DNA from: Metallyticus violacea
Lineage: Eukaryota > Arthropoda > Insecta > Mantodea > Metallyticidae
Direction: 5' to 3'
NCBI GenBank assembly: GCA_030762175.1
Contig: CM060831.1
Span: 81,462,001 to 81,526,000, forward strand
DNA length: 64,000 nt
Notes under the pieces: generated by a model
Database searches by the model: none
Seen by the model: the letters and a program-made list of their open reading frames with translations, nothing else
What the model was told of the DNA's origin: nothing
Shown: in pieces, positions 49,068-57,063 of the stretch
How positions within the stretch are numbered: the stretch's first letter is position 1
How the letters are laid out: each line of letters starts with the position of its first letter
Position numbers and translations under genes: made by a program

Positions 49068-49308
49068 AATACCGAGGGTATTCATACTTTCACAGTAGAT
49101 ATCTATTTAATATATTTCAAAGTTGAACTGAGAAACAACAGCAATGTGTAGTATGATGTTCTGTAAACAGATGTGACTCACATACATAGTGATAGCGTTG
49201 CTACGTGACAGGTGAATCAACAATGAACAAATGAAGCAAAGATTATCGTATGATGTTCTGTAAACAGATATGACTCACATTACGTTATGCTAGCGTTGCT
49301 ACGTGAGT
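49068..49308 (+). mobile_element. Terminal fragment of a family M4 mariner, interrupted by the Polinton
   Basis: The sequence matches the complement of 41790-42003 (CTTTCACAGTAGATATCTAT, GTATGATGTTCTGTAAACAG, ACGTTATGCTAGCGTTG), including the two internal sub-repeats. Homology stops at the Polinton edge. The remainder of this mariner should therefore lie beyond the window's right end, making it the target site. Confidence 0.75.
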
Positions 49309-50085
49309 AGTATATATCCCTCCTCGCGTGATTTTTATATCAAATTGATATCAAAAGGGGTGGGGGGTGATATCAAAAGTGGTGGGAGGTGGGGGTGGGA
49401 GGTGGGGGTGGTGGTGGTGGGAGGTGGTGGTGGTGGGAGGTGGTGGTGGTGGTGGTGGTGGTGGTGGTGGTGGGGGTGGTGGTGGTGGTGTGGGTGTTGT
49501 GGGGGTGGGGTGTTGATATCAAAATCTCAATTTGAATTGATATCAAAATTTCTGTTTGATTAAGCGATAGGAAAATCTCTGTTTGATCGAGTGTTGGATT
49601 TAAATCTCCCGAAAAAAGTGTGTGTGATCAATTAATTACGTTGTAAAAAAATGGAGAGCCCTTCCGCCACTGCGTTGGCAGTTCGCCACTGCTCGCTCCC
49701 CCCACCGCTCGCTTTCGCCGCCCGCCTCGCTTTGTTCGCCGCCCGCCTTGTGTCCCTCGCTTTGTTCGCCGCCCGCACAATGCTTTTGCGTGAATTCGGT
49801 CTTCAATGGGTGGTTTCTTATTCGTTTGTATATATTCTTTTTAACAAAAACTCTGTATTTTCTCACACAGGGTTAGAAAAGTCAAAAACAATATGTGTGG
49901 GTTTTTCTTTACAGAGCCAAACTAAAAATAACACGTTGGCTCTCTCTGTATTTCTAAAAAGCTATTATTTTCACAAGGAAACAAAAAAACATTCTTCTAA
50001 AAATCCTATCTTCAGAGACATTTAAAAAGTTCTTTCTTTCGGGGGGGAAAAAGACATTGTTAATAAAAGTTCTTTCACATTGGCT
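49309..50085. repeat. Polinton left terminal inverted repeat
   Basis: 49606-50085 pairs with the complement of 63415-64000, with one ~112-base insertion on the right copy (63549-63660). The outer 49309-49605 should pair with sequence past the window end. It contains an open frame (49651-50025) that also exists in the right repeat; it looks like terminal-repeat sequence rather than a protein, with no motif. Confidence 0.85.
49358..49512. repeat. G-rich (GGT)n minisatellite in the Polinton terminus
   Basis: About 150 bases of GGTGGT/GGGAGGTGG repeats with many G-triplets, able in principle to form G-quadruplexes. It lies between two TTGATATCAA palindromes inside the outer terminal repeat. The Gly/Trp-rich frame across it is not a gene. 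Confidence 0.85.
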
Positions 50086-50223
50086 CTCTCTATATTTCTA
50101 AAAAATCTATCATTTTCACAAGGAAACAAAAAAACATTCTTCTAAAATCCTATCTTCAGAGACATTTAAAAGTTCTTTCTTAGTATGTTCGGGGGAAAGG
50201 TGGTGGGGATGGTGAGGTGTAAT

Positions 50224-50270
50224 TTTTGATATCAATTTTTTTTTAAAATCACGCAAGGAGGGATATATAC
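50224..50270. repeat. Inverted internal copy of the Polinton terminus
   Basis: TTTTTGATATCAATTTT...AATCACGCAAGGAGGGATATATA is the inverted copy of 49310-49356 (TATATATCCCTCCTCGCGTG...TTGATATCAAAA). The left 960 bases therefore look like a small element with its own ~45-base inverted ends, inside the large element. Confidence 0.8.
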
Positions 50271-50303
50271 AGAAAAAAAATTAACATATACAGTTAGATA
50301 TTT

Positions 50304-50371
50304 TTTATTGTACACAAAATTAACTTGGAATGGCTGTCTACAAAATTTTAAACACAATTAGATTTTTTATT
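50304..50371 (-). terminator. Two polyadenylation signals at the 3' end of the Polinton transcript
   Basis: AATAAA on the minus strand at 50304-50309 and 50366-50371, inside a direct repeat (TTTTTTATTGTACACAAAAT) downstream of the last gene's stop at 50527. They are the natural end of the minus-strand transcription unit. Confidence 0.55.
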
Positions 50372-50526
50372 GTACACAAAATTATACAAAATGACGGTGC
50401 TCACTGATCACAAAAATTAACTTGGAATGGTGGTCTACAAAAAACAAGAATTTGTTTTAAATACAATTAAAAATGCAATATTTTTAAAAAGTCTGTCTCA
50501 CTGGTGAGGGTTTTCAAAAAATGTTT

Positions 50527-51054
50527 TTATCCCTTCACAAAAATTATTTTAAAATGTGTGGTATATGTTTTTTTGACAAACAACACTTCACAGTCTTCGT
50601 CGTTGCTGCTTTCCTCCTCCTCCTCCTCGTATGGTGTGGTGACGCAGGTGAGCGACATGTGGGAAAAGTTGATGTTGAGAGGTTCCTGGGTCGACGGGGT
50701 GGCGATGGGGACGACGAAATCGTTGATCGATGGTGTTGTGAAGCATCCTGCCGATGTGACCTTGTACTCTAGGGCTGGTGTCTTGTCGATGGTGCCGAGG
50801 TAGATGGTGCAGCGTGCGTCTATGCCGTAGTGAAGTATTTTAGACGGGGTGCACTTGACTTCCACGACGTCGGAGTTGTTGGTTGCTAATTTGACGGTGA
50901 CAGTTTTGTCATCGCCAAAGAAGGAGATTTCAGTTGAGATGAGTTTGATGTTTGCAGGGTGCTTGCCGCTTCTTGTGACGTGATTTTGGTTGTCAAAAAC
51001 TAGTTTGACAAACACATTGTTGCCGACTCCCACCGGATCTGTTTGACAGGCCAT
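50527..51054 (-). CDS. Polinton accessory protein, 175 aa, acidic tail, unknown
   Basis: Last gene of the minus-strand array. ATG at 51054, six bases after the stop of the preceding gene. The predicted chain is beta-rich (alternating hydrophobics such as VFVKLVF, KTVTVKLA, ARCTIYLG). The tail near residues 148-160 is strongly acidic (EEEEEESSNDED), followed by a basic/aromatic end. A beta-barrel with an acidic tail recalls ssDNA-binding proteins of protein-primed replicons, but that is only a guess. No membrane segment or signal peptide. Single intact frame. Confidence 0.7.
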   Translation of the reverse strand: MACQTDPVGVGNNVFVKLVFDNQNHVTRSGKHPANIKLISTEISFFGDDKTVTVKLATNNSDVVEVKCTPSKILHYGIDARCTIYLGTIDKTPALEYKVTSAGCFTTPSINDFVVPIATPSTQEPLNINFSHMSLTCVTTPYEEEEEESSNDEDCEVLFVKKTYTTHFKIIFVKG

Positions 51055-51060
51055 GTTGAT

Positions 51061-51369
51061 TTATTTCGGTGTAAACTTCAATACGTGTCTCCGGTAGCCG
51101 TTTCTGAGGACCTCTTCACCCTGGTACACGATGTAAAAATCGAACGAGTTGAGCTGGTTGATGAGTTCTGCGGAAAGATTGTTAAATCTAGTAGGTAGAA
51201 ACACTTCTTTCCCGTTTTCGAGGCGAACAAGCGCCCTGGGTCCGTGCTTTGTTGATATGTTCCGGACCCCTACCACAACGTATGGTACGTTCGGTTGTAA
51301 CGTTGACACTGACACGTACTCCGAGCTGCTCGCTACTGTAGATAGCTGGCGTAACGCGTCGTTGATCAT
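51061..51369 (-). CDS. Polinton small protein, 102 aa, possible OB-like fold
   Basis: ATG at 51369 overlaps the upstream stop as ATGA. The central pattern PYVVVGVRNISTKHGPRALV...EVFLPTRF (residues ~28-62) resembles a small beta-barrel block that I have seen in other arthropod Polinton-type hypotheticals (Y-V-V...T-x-x-G-x-R...V-x-L...V-F-L-P-x-R). Role unknown; nucleic-acid binding is plausible for this pattern but unproven. One intact frame. Confidence 0.7.
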   Translation of the reverse strand: MINDALRQLSTVASSSEYVSVSTLQPNVPYVVVGVRNISTKHGPRALVRLENGKEVFLPTRFNNLSAELINQLNSFDFYIVYQGEEVLRNGYRRHVLKFTPK

Positions 51370-51665
51370 GTTGACTTCTCTGTAGAACGTTTGCTACTGA
51401 CACACATTGGGCAGTTTTTGGAGAGAGGGGGTGGACCATCGATGTGTGTGGTAGTGGAGGGGAGGTTGTAGTGCTGGTTGCAGCGGCGGTAAGGGGCGTA
51501 AATTATTTTAGCTTCAGGTGTAAGCACCGCCCATACAGCGTCCACTTCTTCTGGTGAATGATGTATAAAGATGGCGTTTCCCTCCACGGCAAGTAGATGA
51601 CATTCATTTGGGTCCATCATTGTGAGGCGTCGACCATTTTTCAGAAACTTTATCACTAGGTCCAT
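51366..51665 (-). CDS. Polinton small protein, 99 aa, possible zinc-binding tail
   Basis: The first real ATG of this frame is at 51665 (MDLVIKFLKNG); upstream codons in frame come from the tandem repeat and include no ATG. Residues near the C-terminus hold RRCNQHY and NCPMC, a Cys-x3-His ... Cys-x2-Cys arrangement that could bind zinc. Stop TGA overlaps the next ATG (ATGA at 51366-51369). Unknown function. Confidence 0.6.
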   Translation of the reverse strand: MDLVIKFLKNGRRLTMMDPNECHLLAVEGNAIFIHHSPEEVDAVWAVLTPEAKIIYAPYRRCNQHYNLPSTTTHIDGPPPLSKNCPMCVSSKRSTEKST

Positions 51666-51729
51666 GTCCGTCGTCGCAGGCGTGATTGAACTTGTCCATC
51701 GTGATCGCACCCTCCATAACTTGTGTTCG

Positions 51730-51996
51730 TGACGTCATCACGGCCCCTGAACTTGTCCATCGTGATTGAACTTGTCTTCGTGACGTCATCACCCTCCGTG
51801 ACGTCATCACGGCCCCTGAACTTGTCCATCGTGATCGAACTTGTCTTCGTGACGTCATCACCCTCCGTGACGTCATCACGGCCCCTGAACTTGTCCATCG
51901 TGATCGAACTTGTCTTCGTGACGTCATCACCCTCCGTGACGTCATCACGGCCTCCTGAACTTGTCCATCGTGATTGAACTTGTCTTCGTGACGTCA
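51730..51996. promoter_or_regulatory. 69 bp tandem repeat array with eight CRE/ATF palindromes
   Basis: The palindrome TGACGTCA begins at 51730, 51781, 51799, 51850, 51868, 51919, 51937 and 51989, within a unit of 69 bases repeated about four times (period 69, 69, 70). It fills the gap between the PC4-like gene and the three terminal small genes. The sequence is ideal for bZIP (CREB/ATF) binding. Open frames across it are repeat translations. Confidence 0.8.
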
Positions 51997-52566
51997 TCAT
52001 GGTTGAACTTCGCCTTGTTTGGACTCCAGCTCTCTGATGAATATCGGTTTTAGAAAATGCTCCATCTCTAGGAACACTCTAAAGGTTGCGCAACGGATGT
52101 ATCTTGTGTATTCGGTGTAGTTCATTTTCTCCCCGGAATCGTGGGCGTGAAGTAAATACATGCGATAGGCTGCTATTTGATTTTGTACTTCGAACTCTTC
52201 TTTCTTCTTGTGATAGATGATGTCGGTCACCATACGCTGTAGGCTTTCTAGCGTCCTCCATTCCTGCATACTCAACGATGTACAACGACCGTCCATTTTG
52301 ATGATAATATTTTGTGTGCCAAATAAACGTTTAAAAATTATGGATAGTCGGTTGGTTATCTGCCACTCTCTTAGATGAAAGGTCAAGCTCTGTATAGTCG
52401 GCATCGTCTCTGAAAGCTTCTGCCACTCGGTCGAACCCAGGACCACAGTGTTGCGTCGCCCGCCAATGGTCACCACGATCTTGTGAGGAGATTTAGGTGA
52501 AAACCCAACGGCTGCAAACTTGGACTGCTTGCTGTTCAGGAAGTAAACATCCGTTAGCGGCCCCAT
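51997..52566 (-). CDS. Polinton PC4-like two-repeat protein, 189 aa
   Basis: The first ATG of the frame is at 52566; sequence further upstream is removed by an 81-base intron (52571-52651), so this start sits four bases into exon 2. Two related halves each show a hydrophobic beta run followed by a W..L helix start: IVVTIGG...VVLGSTEWQKL and IIIKMDG...LSMQEWRTL. This is the pattern of the PC4/whirly-like ssDNA-binding fold (..I.L...EW..L). The C-terminal half is helical. A replication or transcription cofactor role is inferred from fold resemblance only. Confidence 0.65.
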   Translation of the reverse strand: MGPLTDVYFLNSKQSKFAAVGFSPKSPHKIVVTIGGRRNTVVLGSTEWQKLSETMPTIQSLTFHLREWQITNRLSIIFKRLFGTQNIIIKMDGRCTSLSMQEWRTLESLQRMVTDIIYHKKKEEFEVQNQIAAYRMYLLHAHDSGEKMNYTEYTRYIRCATFRVFLEMEHFLKPIFIRELESKQGEVQP

Positions 52567-52570
52567 GTCA

Positions 52571-52651
52571 CTGTAAAAACAAGAACACCCCTTATGTAGC
52601 ACACTCTTTTTTTCATTCGTCAATTAACCACACATACTGAATGCGACTTAC
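52571..52651 (-). other. Candidate intron 2 (81 bp) before the PC4-like gene
   Basis: On the minus strand: donor CAG/GTAAGT at 52651, acceptor TTGTTTTTACAG at 52571. It removes a non-ATG upstream extension of the PC4-like frame. The flanking exon 52652-52703 is only 52 bases. Confidence 0.6.
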
Positions 52652-52703
52652 CTGTTCAGCTCTCTCGGAACAACTGGTAGAGCGGATCATGTCAATGCGC
52701 CTT

Positions 52704-52789
52704 CTAAAAAAAAAAATACAAGAATTAGCAACATAAAATGTGTCAGAGTTATTCATGCATGATCATCCACAATTTGTATTAATACTAAC
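52704..52789 (-). other. Candidate intron 1 (86 bp) at the protease 3' end
   Basis: On the minus strand: donor AAAG/GTTAGT at 52789, branch-like TTGCTAATTC, and a TATTTTTTTTTTTAG acceptor at 52704. Splicing replaces the last protease residues with a three-codon tail before a stop in the 52-base exon, so the catalytic domain is unaffected. Confidence 0.55.
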
Positions 52790-53281
52790 CTTTAACGATA
52801 TACATCTCTGATGTGTAGTTTGTGAGCACCCGCCAAGACTGTAGGTTCTTTTAATGATGTCATCGTTGTGATTAAAATCACTTATGCTGAATTTTGAAAA
52901 GAATTTCTCCTTGCGCAGACCTTGGAAGCGGTGGGATAGGTAAGCAACGACGTAATGGCCACAGGTAGTGCTGAAATCGCCTTGCAACCTTCTAGTGTTG
53001 TGAGACCATCTTGTACCACAACATCGATTTAAAAAATTTAGAATTTCCCCCGAAAGAGGTTCTATACCATAGCTATCGAAATATTCCCCCCGGTCGTTCT
53101 TTGCAACAAAGATGCAGATCCAATGTTTCCCTGGTTTCGTGCTTGGGTCAGTGTTAATGACAACTGCTATGGGAAGCTGTCTATTATACAAATTTATCGA
53201 CGACAATTGGTCGCAAGCGTACACGCCTAAAAAGTGTGGTGTACATTTAGACAGAAGTCGGTGTATTTGCAGCGTATTCAT
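52763..53281 (-). CDS. Adenain-type cysteine protease (capsid maturation)
   Basis: C5/Ulp1-like protease that processes virion proteins in adenoviruses and Polintons. Catalytic order is visible: His53 in GKHWICIF, Asp69 in EYFDSYG, Gln100 (oxyanion) in RLQGDF and Cys107 in TTCGHYVV, with the usual spacing. 172 residues if unspliced; splicing at 52789 would shorten and alter only the tail. ATG at 53281 overlaps the capsid gene stop as ATGA. All catalytic residues are intact. Confidence 0.9.
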   Translation of the reverse strand: MNTLQIHRLLSKCTPHFLGVYACDQLSSINLYNRQLPIAVVINTDPSTKPGKHWICIFVAKNDRGEYFDSYGIEPLSGEILNFLNRCCGTRWSHNTRRLQGDFSTTCGHYVVAYLSHRFQGLRKEKFFSKFSISDFNHNDDIIKRTYSLGGCSQTTHQRCISLKVSINTNCG

Positions 53282-54567
53282 GATACCAAAATGGTCCTGT
53301 TAGCATCAATTTCTATAGTGCGATGTACTTCTGCCATCACCAACAGGTTGATAGGTTCTGGAGTTTGATCTTTAAATCCTACACTTATAGACACAGTACC
53401 GTGTCGTTGCCCTGAAATGTAAGACTCGTTAGCGCTCATATCGGCTGTAAGATCAAACACCATAATGGTGTAACCGTGTGAATATTGATGTCTGGAAATT
53501 GAATGCCCCTCGTCCTTAAAGTGTATTCCGAGACCATCTTGAAGAGTTTGAAAACATTGGAGAAAGTGACCTGCATCAAAATCGGGCTGTAGGGGTTGTG
53601 AGGGAAAAGGCTGGCCGTTCACATACAGTTGAAACGAATTCATTTTAAAGTGTTGTAAATTGTATGGGTTTTTGTTAATGTTGCCGTTGTATGCCTGGTC
53701 TGCAACCATCGCCACTACCACTCTTCGAGGTATTTGCCCGATGAAAACATCGTTGAAAGTCATATTACTAACCCCCTTTGGAATGTTGAGAGCGTGAAAT
53801 CCTACATCTTTGAGATGGTACTTTGCATTGTTCTTTGTTAACACAGCCTGATGGGCAAGTTTGATGGTCGGGGACGGCCTCACAGCTTTCAAAATCAGTC
53901 TAGCAGACTGAATCTCTGTGTAGGCTTTAAAGTCCTTTATATCCGAAAAGAGATGAAAGTTGGGTGAAGAGGGGGAGAGTTTGATGGTGACGCTAACATT
54001 GTTCAAGAGCAGATTTTCCTGATTAAAGAGTGCATTGGAAAGATTGCCCATTAGCTGTACAACTTTGCTTCCTTTGGTATAGTCGTTACGCCACTTAATT
54101 CCATCATTTGTTACATACGTGTCCATCATTCCTCCCTTGTCCTTTTTCCAGAGTGTGGACTCTAGTCTGCTGTTCATGACATCTTCCGAATAATTGAGTA
54201 ACGTTTCAATGTAAGTTCTATAGGGGTAGCCTGGTTGAGGCATGGAAACTGTGACATTGTTGAGTGATACTTCCAATTGTTGAAACAAGGAATTTAGGGA
54301 ATTGTTTACAAAGGTAACCTGTTTGTCCTCTTTCAAGTCGTTTCCACCGTCATCCACTATTCGCACGAACAGCTCAAGTACTACATAAGTCATATCGAGG
54401 TAATCGTCAGCATTGCCAGAGTAATGAAATGTGATGGGGGCATTTTTCATAAGTGTATTTTGTGGATTTAGAGAAATGTAACGGTACTCCTCCACGTTCA
54501 TTTGAACGGGCAAGTCTTTAAAGATGTCTAGTTCCGAACTCATGTGCACCAACGATTCGTCAGCCAT
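53278..54567 (-). CDS. Major capsid protein (double jelly-roll, hexon-like)
   Basis: 429 residues. Position after the penton-like and core genes and before the protease is the standard Polinton morphogenesis order. The N-terminal ELDIFKDLPVQ and ITFHYSGNADDYLDM...YVVLELFVRI blocks match the arthropod Polinton capsid proteins often annotated as F54H12.2-like. Overall beta-rich with no membrane segment or low-complexity region. In the virion it would form pseudo-hexagonal capsomers. ATG at 54567 shares a base with the upstream stop (TAATG). Assignment of this gene rather than the 54983 gene as major capsid rests on length, order and resemblance. Confidence 0.78.
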   Translation of the reverse strand: MADESLVHMSSELDIFKDLPVQMNVEEYRYISLNPQNTLMKNAPITFHYSGNADDYLDMTYVVLELFVRIVDDGGNDLKEDKQVTFVNNSLNSLFQQLEVSLNNVTVSMPQPGYPYRTYIETLLNYSEDVMNSRLESTLWKKDKGGMMDTYVTNDGIKWRNDYTKGSKVVQLMGNLSNALFNQENLLLNNVSVTIKLSPSSPNFHLFSDIKDFKAYTEIQSARLILKAVRPSPTIKLAHQAVLTKNNAKYHLKDVGFHALNIPKGVSNMTFNDVFIGQIPRRVVVAMVADQAYNGNINKNPYNLQHFKMNSFQLYVNGQPFPSQPLQPDFDAGHFLQCFQTLQDGLGIHFKDEGHSISRHQYSHGYTIMVFDLTADMSANESYISGQRHGTVSISVGFKDQTPEPINLLVMAEVHRTIEIDANRTILVS

Positions 54568-54983
54568 TATGAAAATACGTCTAGCACCTTACGTCTTCGG
54601 CGTTTAGTCTTAAACTGATTATATATTTCACCCTTCCTGCGCTTTAATAGACCCGTGCCTATCATAGAGTCTATCTTTACATCAGCTTTCCTTTTCAAGT
54701 TAGTTCCCGCCTCCTTCAATCTAGTCTTTAAAGATTCTTTTGGCGGTACCCCCGAACTTGCAACATCTGCAAGCACGTTGGCACCCATTTTCAATGCTTC
54801 TTTACCTATAGCTTTCACTCCGCTCTTGAAAAACGGTAGCACAGTTCTGAAAAGACCGCCGAGAGCAGAGAACAAGCCGCTACCCTTTTGATAACGCTTG
54901 CCTCTATACAGGTGAAAATCTTGATTGTATAATCCTCCTCCTGCCTGGTTTAAGTAATATCTGGTGACAGTATCCAGCTCCAT
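54567..54983 (-). CDS. pX/pVI-like virion core or membrane-active peptide
   Basis: 138 residues. A Gly-rich amphipathic segment (GSGLFSALGGLFRTVLPFFK, ~34-53) is followed by an Ala/Gly helix and strongly basic clusters (KRKADVK, KRRKGE, KTKRRRRK). This layout resembles the adenovirus pX/mu and pVI family and the PX proteins of Polintons: DNA condensation and/or membrane interaction inside the capsid. Start at 54983 overlaps the minor capsid stop as TAATG. Family call by composition and gene order. Confidence 0.65.
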   Translation of the reverse strand: MELDTVTRYYLNQAGGGLYNQDFHLYRGKRYQKGSGLFSALGGLFRTVLPFFKSGVKAIGKEALKMGANVLADVASSGVPPKESLKTRLKEAGTNLKRKADVKIDSMIGTGLLKRRKGEIYNQFKTKRRRRKVLDVFS

Positions 54984-56023
54984 TATGTCTGTTTCGGACG
55001 AAACGTTAGAACTATAGTAGAGGAAAGTCCGTCTACAAATGGCAAGAAATCTCCATAACCGTTCCTTAAATCTATATTCACGATTTTAAAGTCCTGTTGC
55101 ATCAAAGGTACCCAGTTAAGTGGAATGAACGACTTTTCAATAGTCATGCAGGTGTTGTCACGTTTTTCATACTCTACAGAGACGCTTTCAATGACTTGCA
55201 CAAACGTGTTGCCCACCACTTGTGGTACTATCAGATTACAGTAAATGAACATTTCGTAAGGGAAACCCATGTACGGATCTACAGGGTGTTTGCCAATTTC
55301 CTGTTCAACCACGTTTGTGTAAGGTTCGAACCCCATCATCTTGGCCAAAGATGGCGACAAAACCAGCACATGTATTAGGTTCTTTGACGTGGTTTTAGGA
55401 GGAATGTCAGGTTTTTCCTGCGTTTCTACCGTAGGAGAAGTGCCCGGTTTACGAGGGATTGGTGGTTTAGGATTGATAGGTTTTGGAGTTCTAGTAGGAG
55501 CAATATTTCTAGCTTTGTTTTTTAACGTTTGGTTCGCGCCTTCAGGGGGTTTAGTTTCTGTTTTCGATCTCCTAGAGGACTCAGCATTTTCTATATATCC
55601 TACATATTTGCTGCTGGGGATATGACTGTTCTGTGCGACTTTGATGTTGATGCTGGCAGTATTTTTGTTCTCGTTATAAATGAAAAAGTCTTCGACTTGC
55701 AAATTTTCACGTATAACTGAGTTGACAGCATGTACCAAATCCTTAGAATTGTGCACGATGCCATGTGGTAATTGTAAGTTAAATTTTGAATGTGTCACTG
55801 GTGCTACCATATTATACATTGTACCAATGATTTGATTTTCGTGATTTGTTACGTTATAGAATTTCACAGGGTACCTAACCTTTTGCAGTGCGACTTCCCA
55901 TTCTCCTTGCAATACTATTCTCTCGGGTAAGATGTTTGAAAATCTGGAAGTTGTATTGTCAGTGAAATGGTCCATAGAGGCGTTACTCACGAGCGTGAGG
56001 GAAAATGGTTTTGTTCTAATCAT
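54983..56023 (-). CDS. Minor capsid (penton-like) protein with Pro-rich insert
   Basis: 346 residues from the ATG at 56023, which overlaps the integrase stop as ATGA; the longer frame upstream has only a GTG. The N-terminal SLTLVSNASMDHF...FSNILPERIVL and EWEVALQKVRYP block is typical of the Polinton single jelly-roll minor capsid (vertex) proteins. Residues ~153-214 form a Lys/Pro-rich, probably disordered insert (TPKPINPKPPIPRKP) between two folded parts. Predicted to form capsid vertices with the hexon-like protein. Confidence 0.75.
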   Translation of the reverse strand: MIRTKPFSLTLVSNASMDHFTDNTTSRFSNILPERIVLQGEWEVALQKVRYPVKFYNVTNHENQIIGTMYNMVAPVTHSKFNLQLPHGIVHNSKDLVHAVNSVIRENLQVEDFFIYNENKNTASINIKVAQNSHIPSSKYVGYIENAESSRRSKTETKPPEGANQTLKNKARNIAPTRTPKPINPKPPIPRKPGTSPTVETQEKPDIPPKTTSKNLIHVLVLSPSLAKMMGFEPYTNVVEQEIGKHPVDPYMGFPYEMFIYCNLIVPQVVGNTFVQVIESVSVEYEKRDNTCMTIEKSFIPLNWVPLMQQDFKIVNIDLRNGYGDFLPFVDGLSSTIVLTFRPKQT

Positions 56024-57063
56024 ATCGAGCTGATACTCGAACCCGGTACCCACGAGTTAAACTTGGTCGGATAACCTCTCCACTTAACCAAAAACTGTTT
56101 ATTTCGACCGCGGCCTTTAGTGTCGAGTATTTTGTCTATTTTGAATGATGCCGGGGGAGCTACCTTTTGTATCTCCTCGGAGTAAAAGATACCGTCTATG
56201 GCCTCCCCACCCAAGTCCTTTAATTTATACACAACGGGGGAGCCGTATACCACCTCGTCAATCTGTAAAATTTCGTCCGTCCAATTTTGCTCGTACCCCT
56301 TGGCAAACTTCATTTTCTCCTTAGATATACGCACATGGTCTCCCACGTTAAATTTAACTTTACGTGGTTTGTCTGCATTCCGACCATAAAGATTTTCGTA
56401 AACATGCAAAATGTTGTCTTCATTGACATCCTTTGGAGCCATCTTTATGGACCTATGAAAGGAACTATTGTAAGACTTTAAAAGTGCAGGAAGCACGTCC
56501 ACGTATCTATATGTATTTTTATGTGTGAAATATTTCCACATTTTCGTCTTTAAGGTTCTATTGAAACGTTCTACAACACTGGCTTTGACATTATTTTTTG
56601 TAGTGTAATACTTTACACCATGTTTGGTTAAAAATGTTTGAAAGGTTTTGTTGGTGAACTCCGTTCCTTTATCTGTTTGCAATATCTTGGGGGTACGATG
56701 AGCGAATATAGTTTTAAACGCTTCTGTAATTTCACCCCCTACTTTTGATTTTAATGGTATAGCCCAAGCATATTTCGAGAAAACATCAATAACCGTCAAG
56801 ATGTAAACGTATGGTTTATTGTGCTCCTTTACGCCACTCATAATATTTAAATCGGCCTCCCAAAGGTCGTCCATGTTAGTCACGTGATAATTTCTGGTGG
56901 GGAACCGTTTTCTTATCGGTCTATGAAATGTATAACTATCCTGTGTTTGAAGAAACGACTCGATCTTAGATTTCGGTATACCTGTGGCCTTGCGAAGTTT
57001 GTCTGCAGTGCCAAAACCAGCATAGTGTTCAGGATTGAAATAGATTTTCTTCAGTGCGTTCAT
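56020..57063 (-). CDS. Polinton integrase (RVE family) with C-terminal chromodomain
   Basis: 347 residues from the ATG at 57063, which overlaps the upstream stop as ATGA; the longer frame starts with GTG. Catalytic DDE triad: Asp71 (WEADLNIM), Asp131 (LQTDKGTEF) and Glu165 (VVERFNR). The C-terminus (~308-342) is a chromodomain: FKIDKILDTKGRGRN then FLVKWRGYPTKFNSWVP, containing the aromatic/Trp cage pattern. The chromodomain may bias insertion to particular chromatin. All catalytic residues intact. Confidence 0.95.
   Translation of the reverse strand: MNALKKIYFNPEHYAGFGTADKLRKATGIPKSKIESFLQTQDSYTFHRPIRKRFPTRNYHVTNMDDLWEADLNIMSGVKEHNKPYVYILTVIDVFSKYAWAIPLKSKVGGEITEAFKTIFAHRTPKILQTDKGTEFTNKTFQTFLTKHGVKYYTTKNNVKASVVERFNRTLKTKMWKYFTHKNTYRYVDVLPALLKSYNSSFHRSIKMAPKDVNEDNILHVYENLYGRNADKPRKVKFNVGDHVRISKEKMKFAKGYEQNWTDEILQIDEVVYGSPVVYKLKDLGGEAIDGIFYSEEIQKVAPPASFKIDKILDTKGRGRNKQFLVKWRGYPTKFNSWVPGSSISSI

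Noticed and set aside
49303..49563. Gly/Trp-rich 86-codon frame
   Set aside because: Translation of the GGT minisatellite.
51604..52000. 114-codon frames with MTSRR / TMDKF repeats
   Set aside because: Read-through of the 69-base CRE array in three frames; only the part downstream of the ATG at 51665 looks genic.
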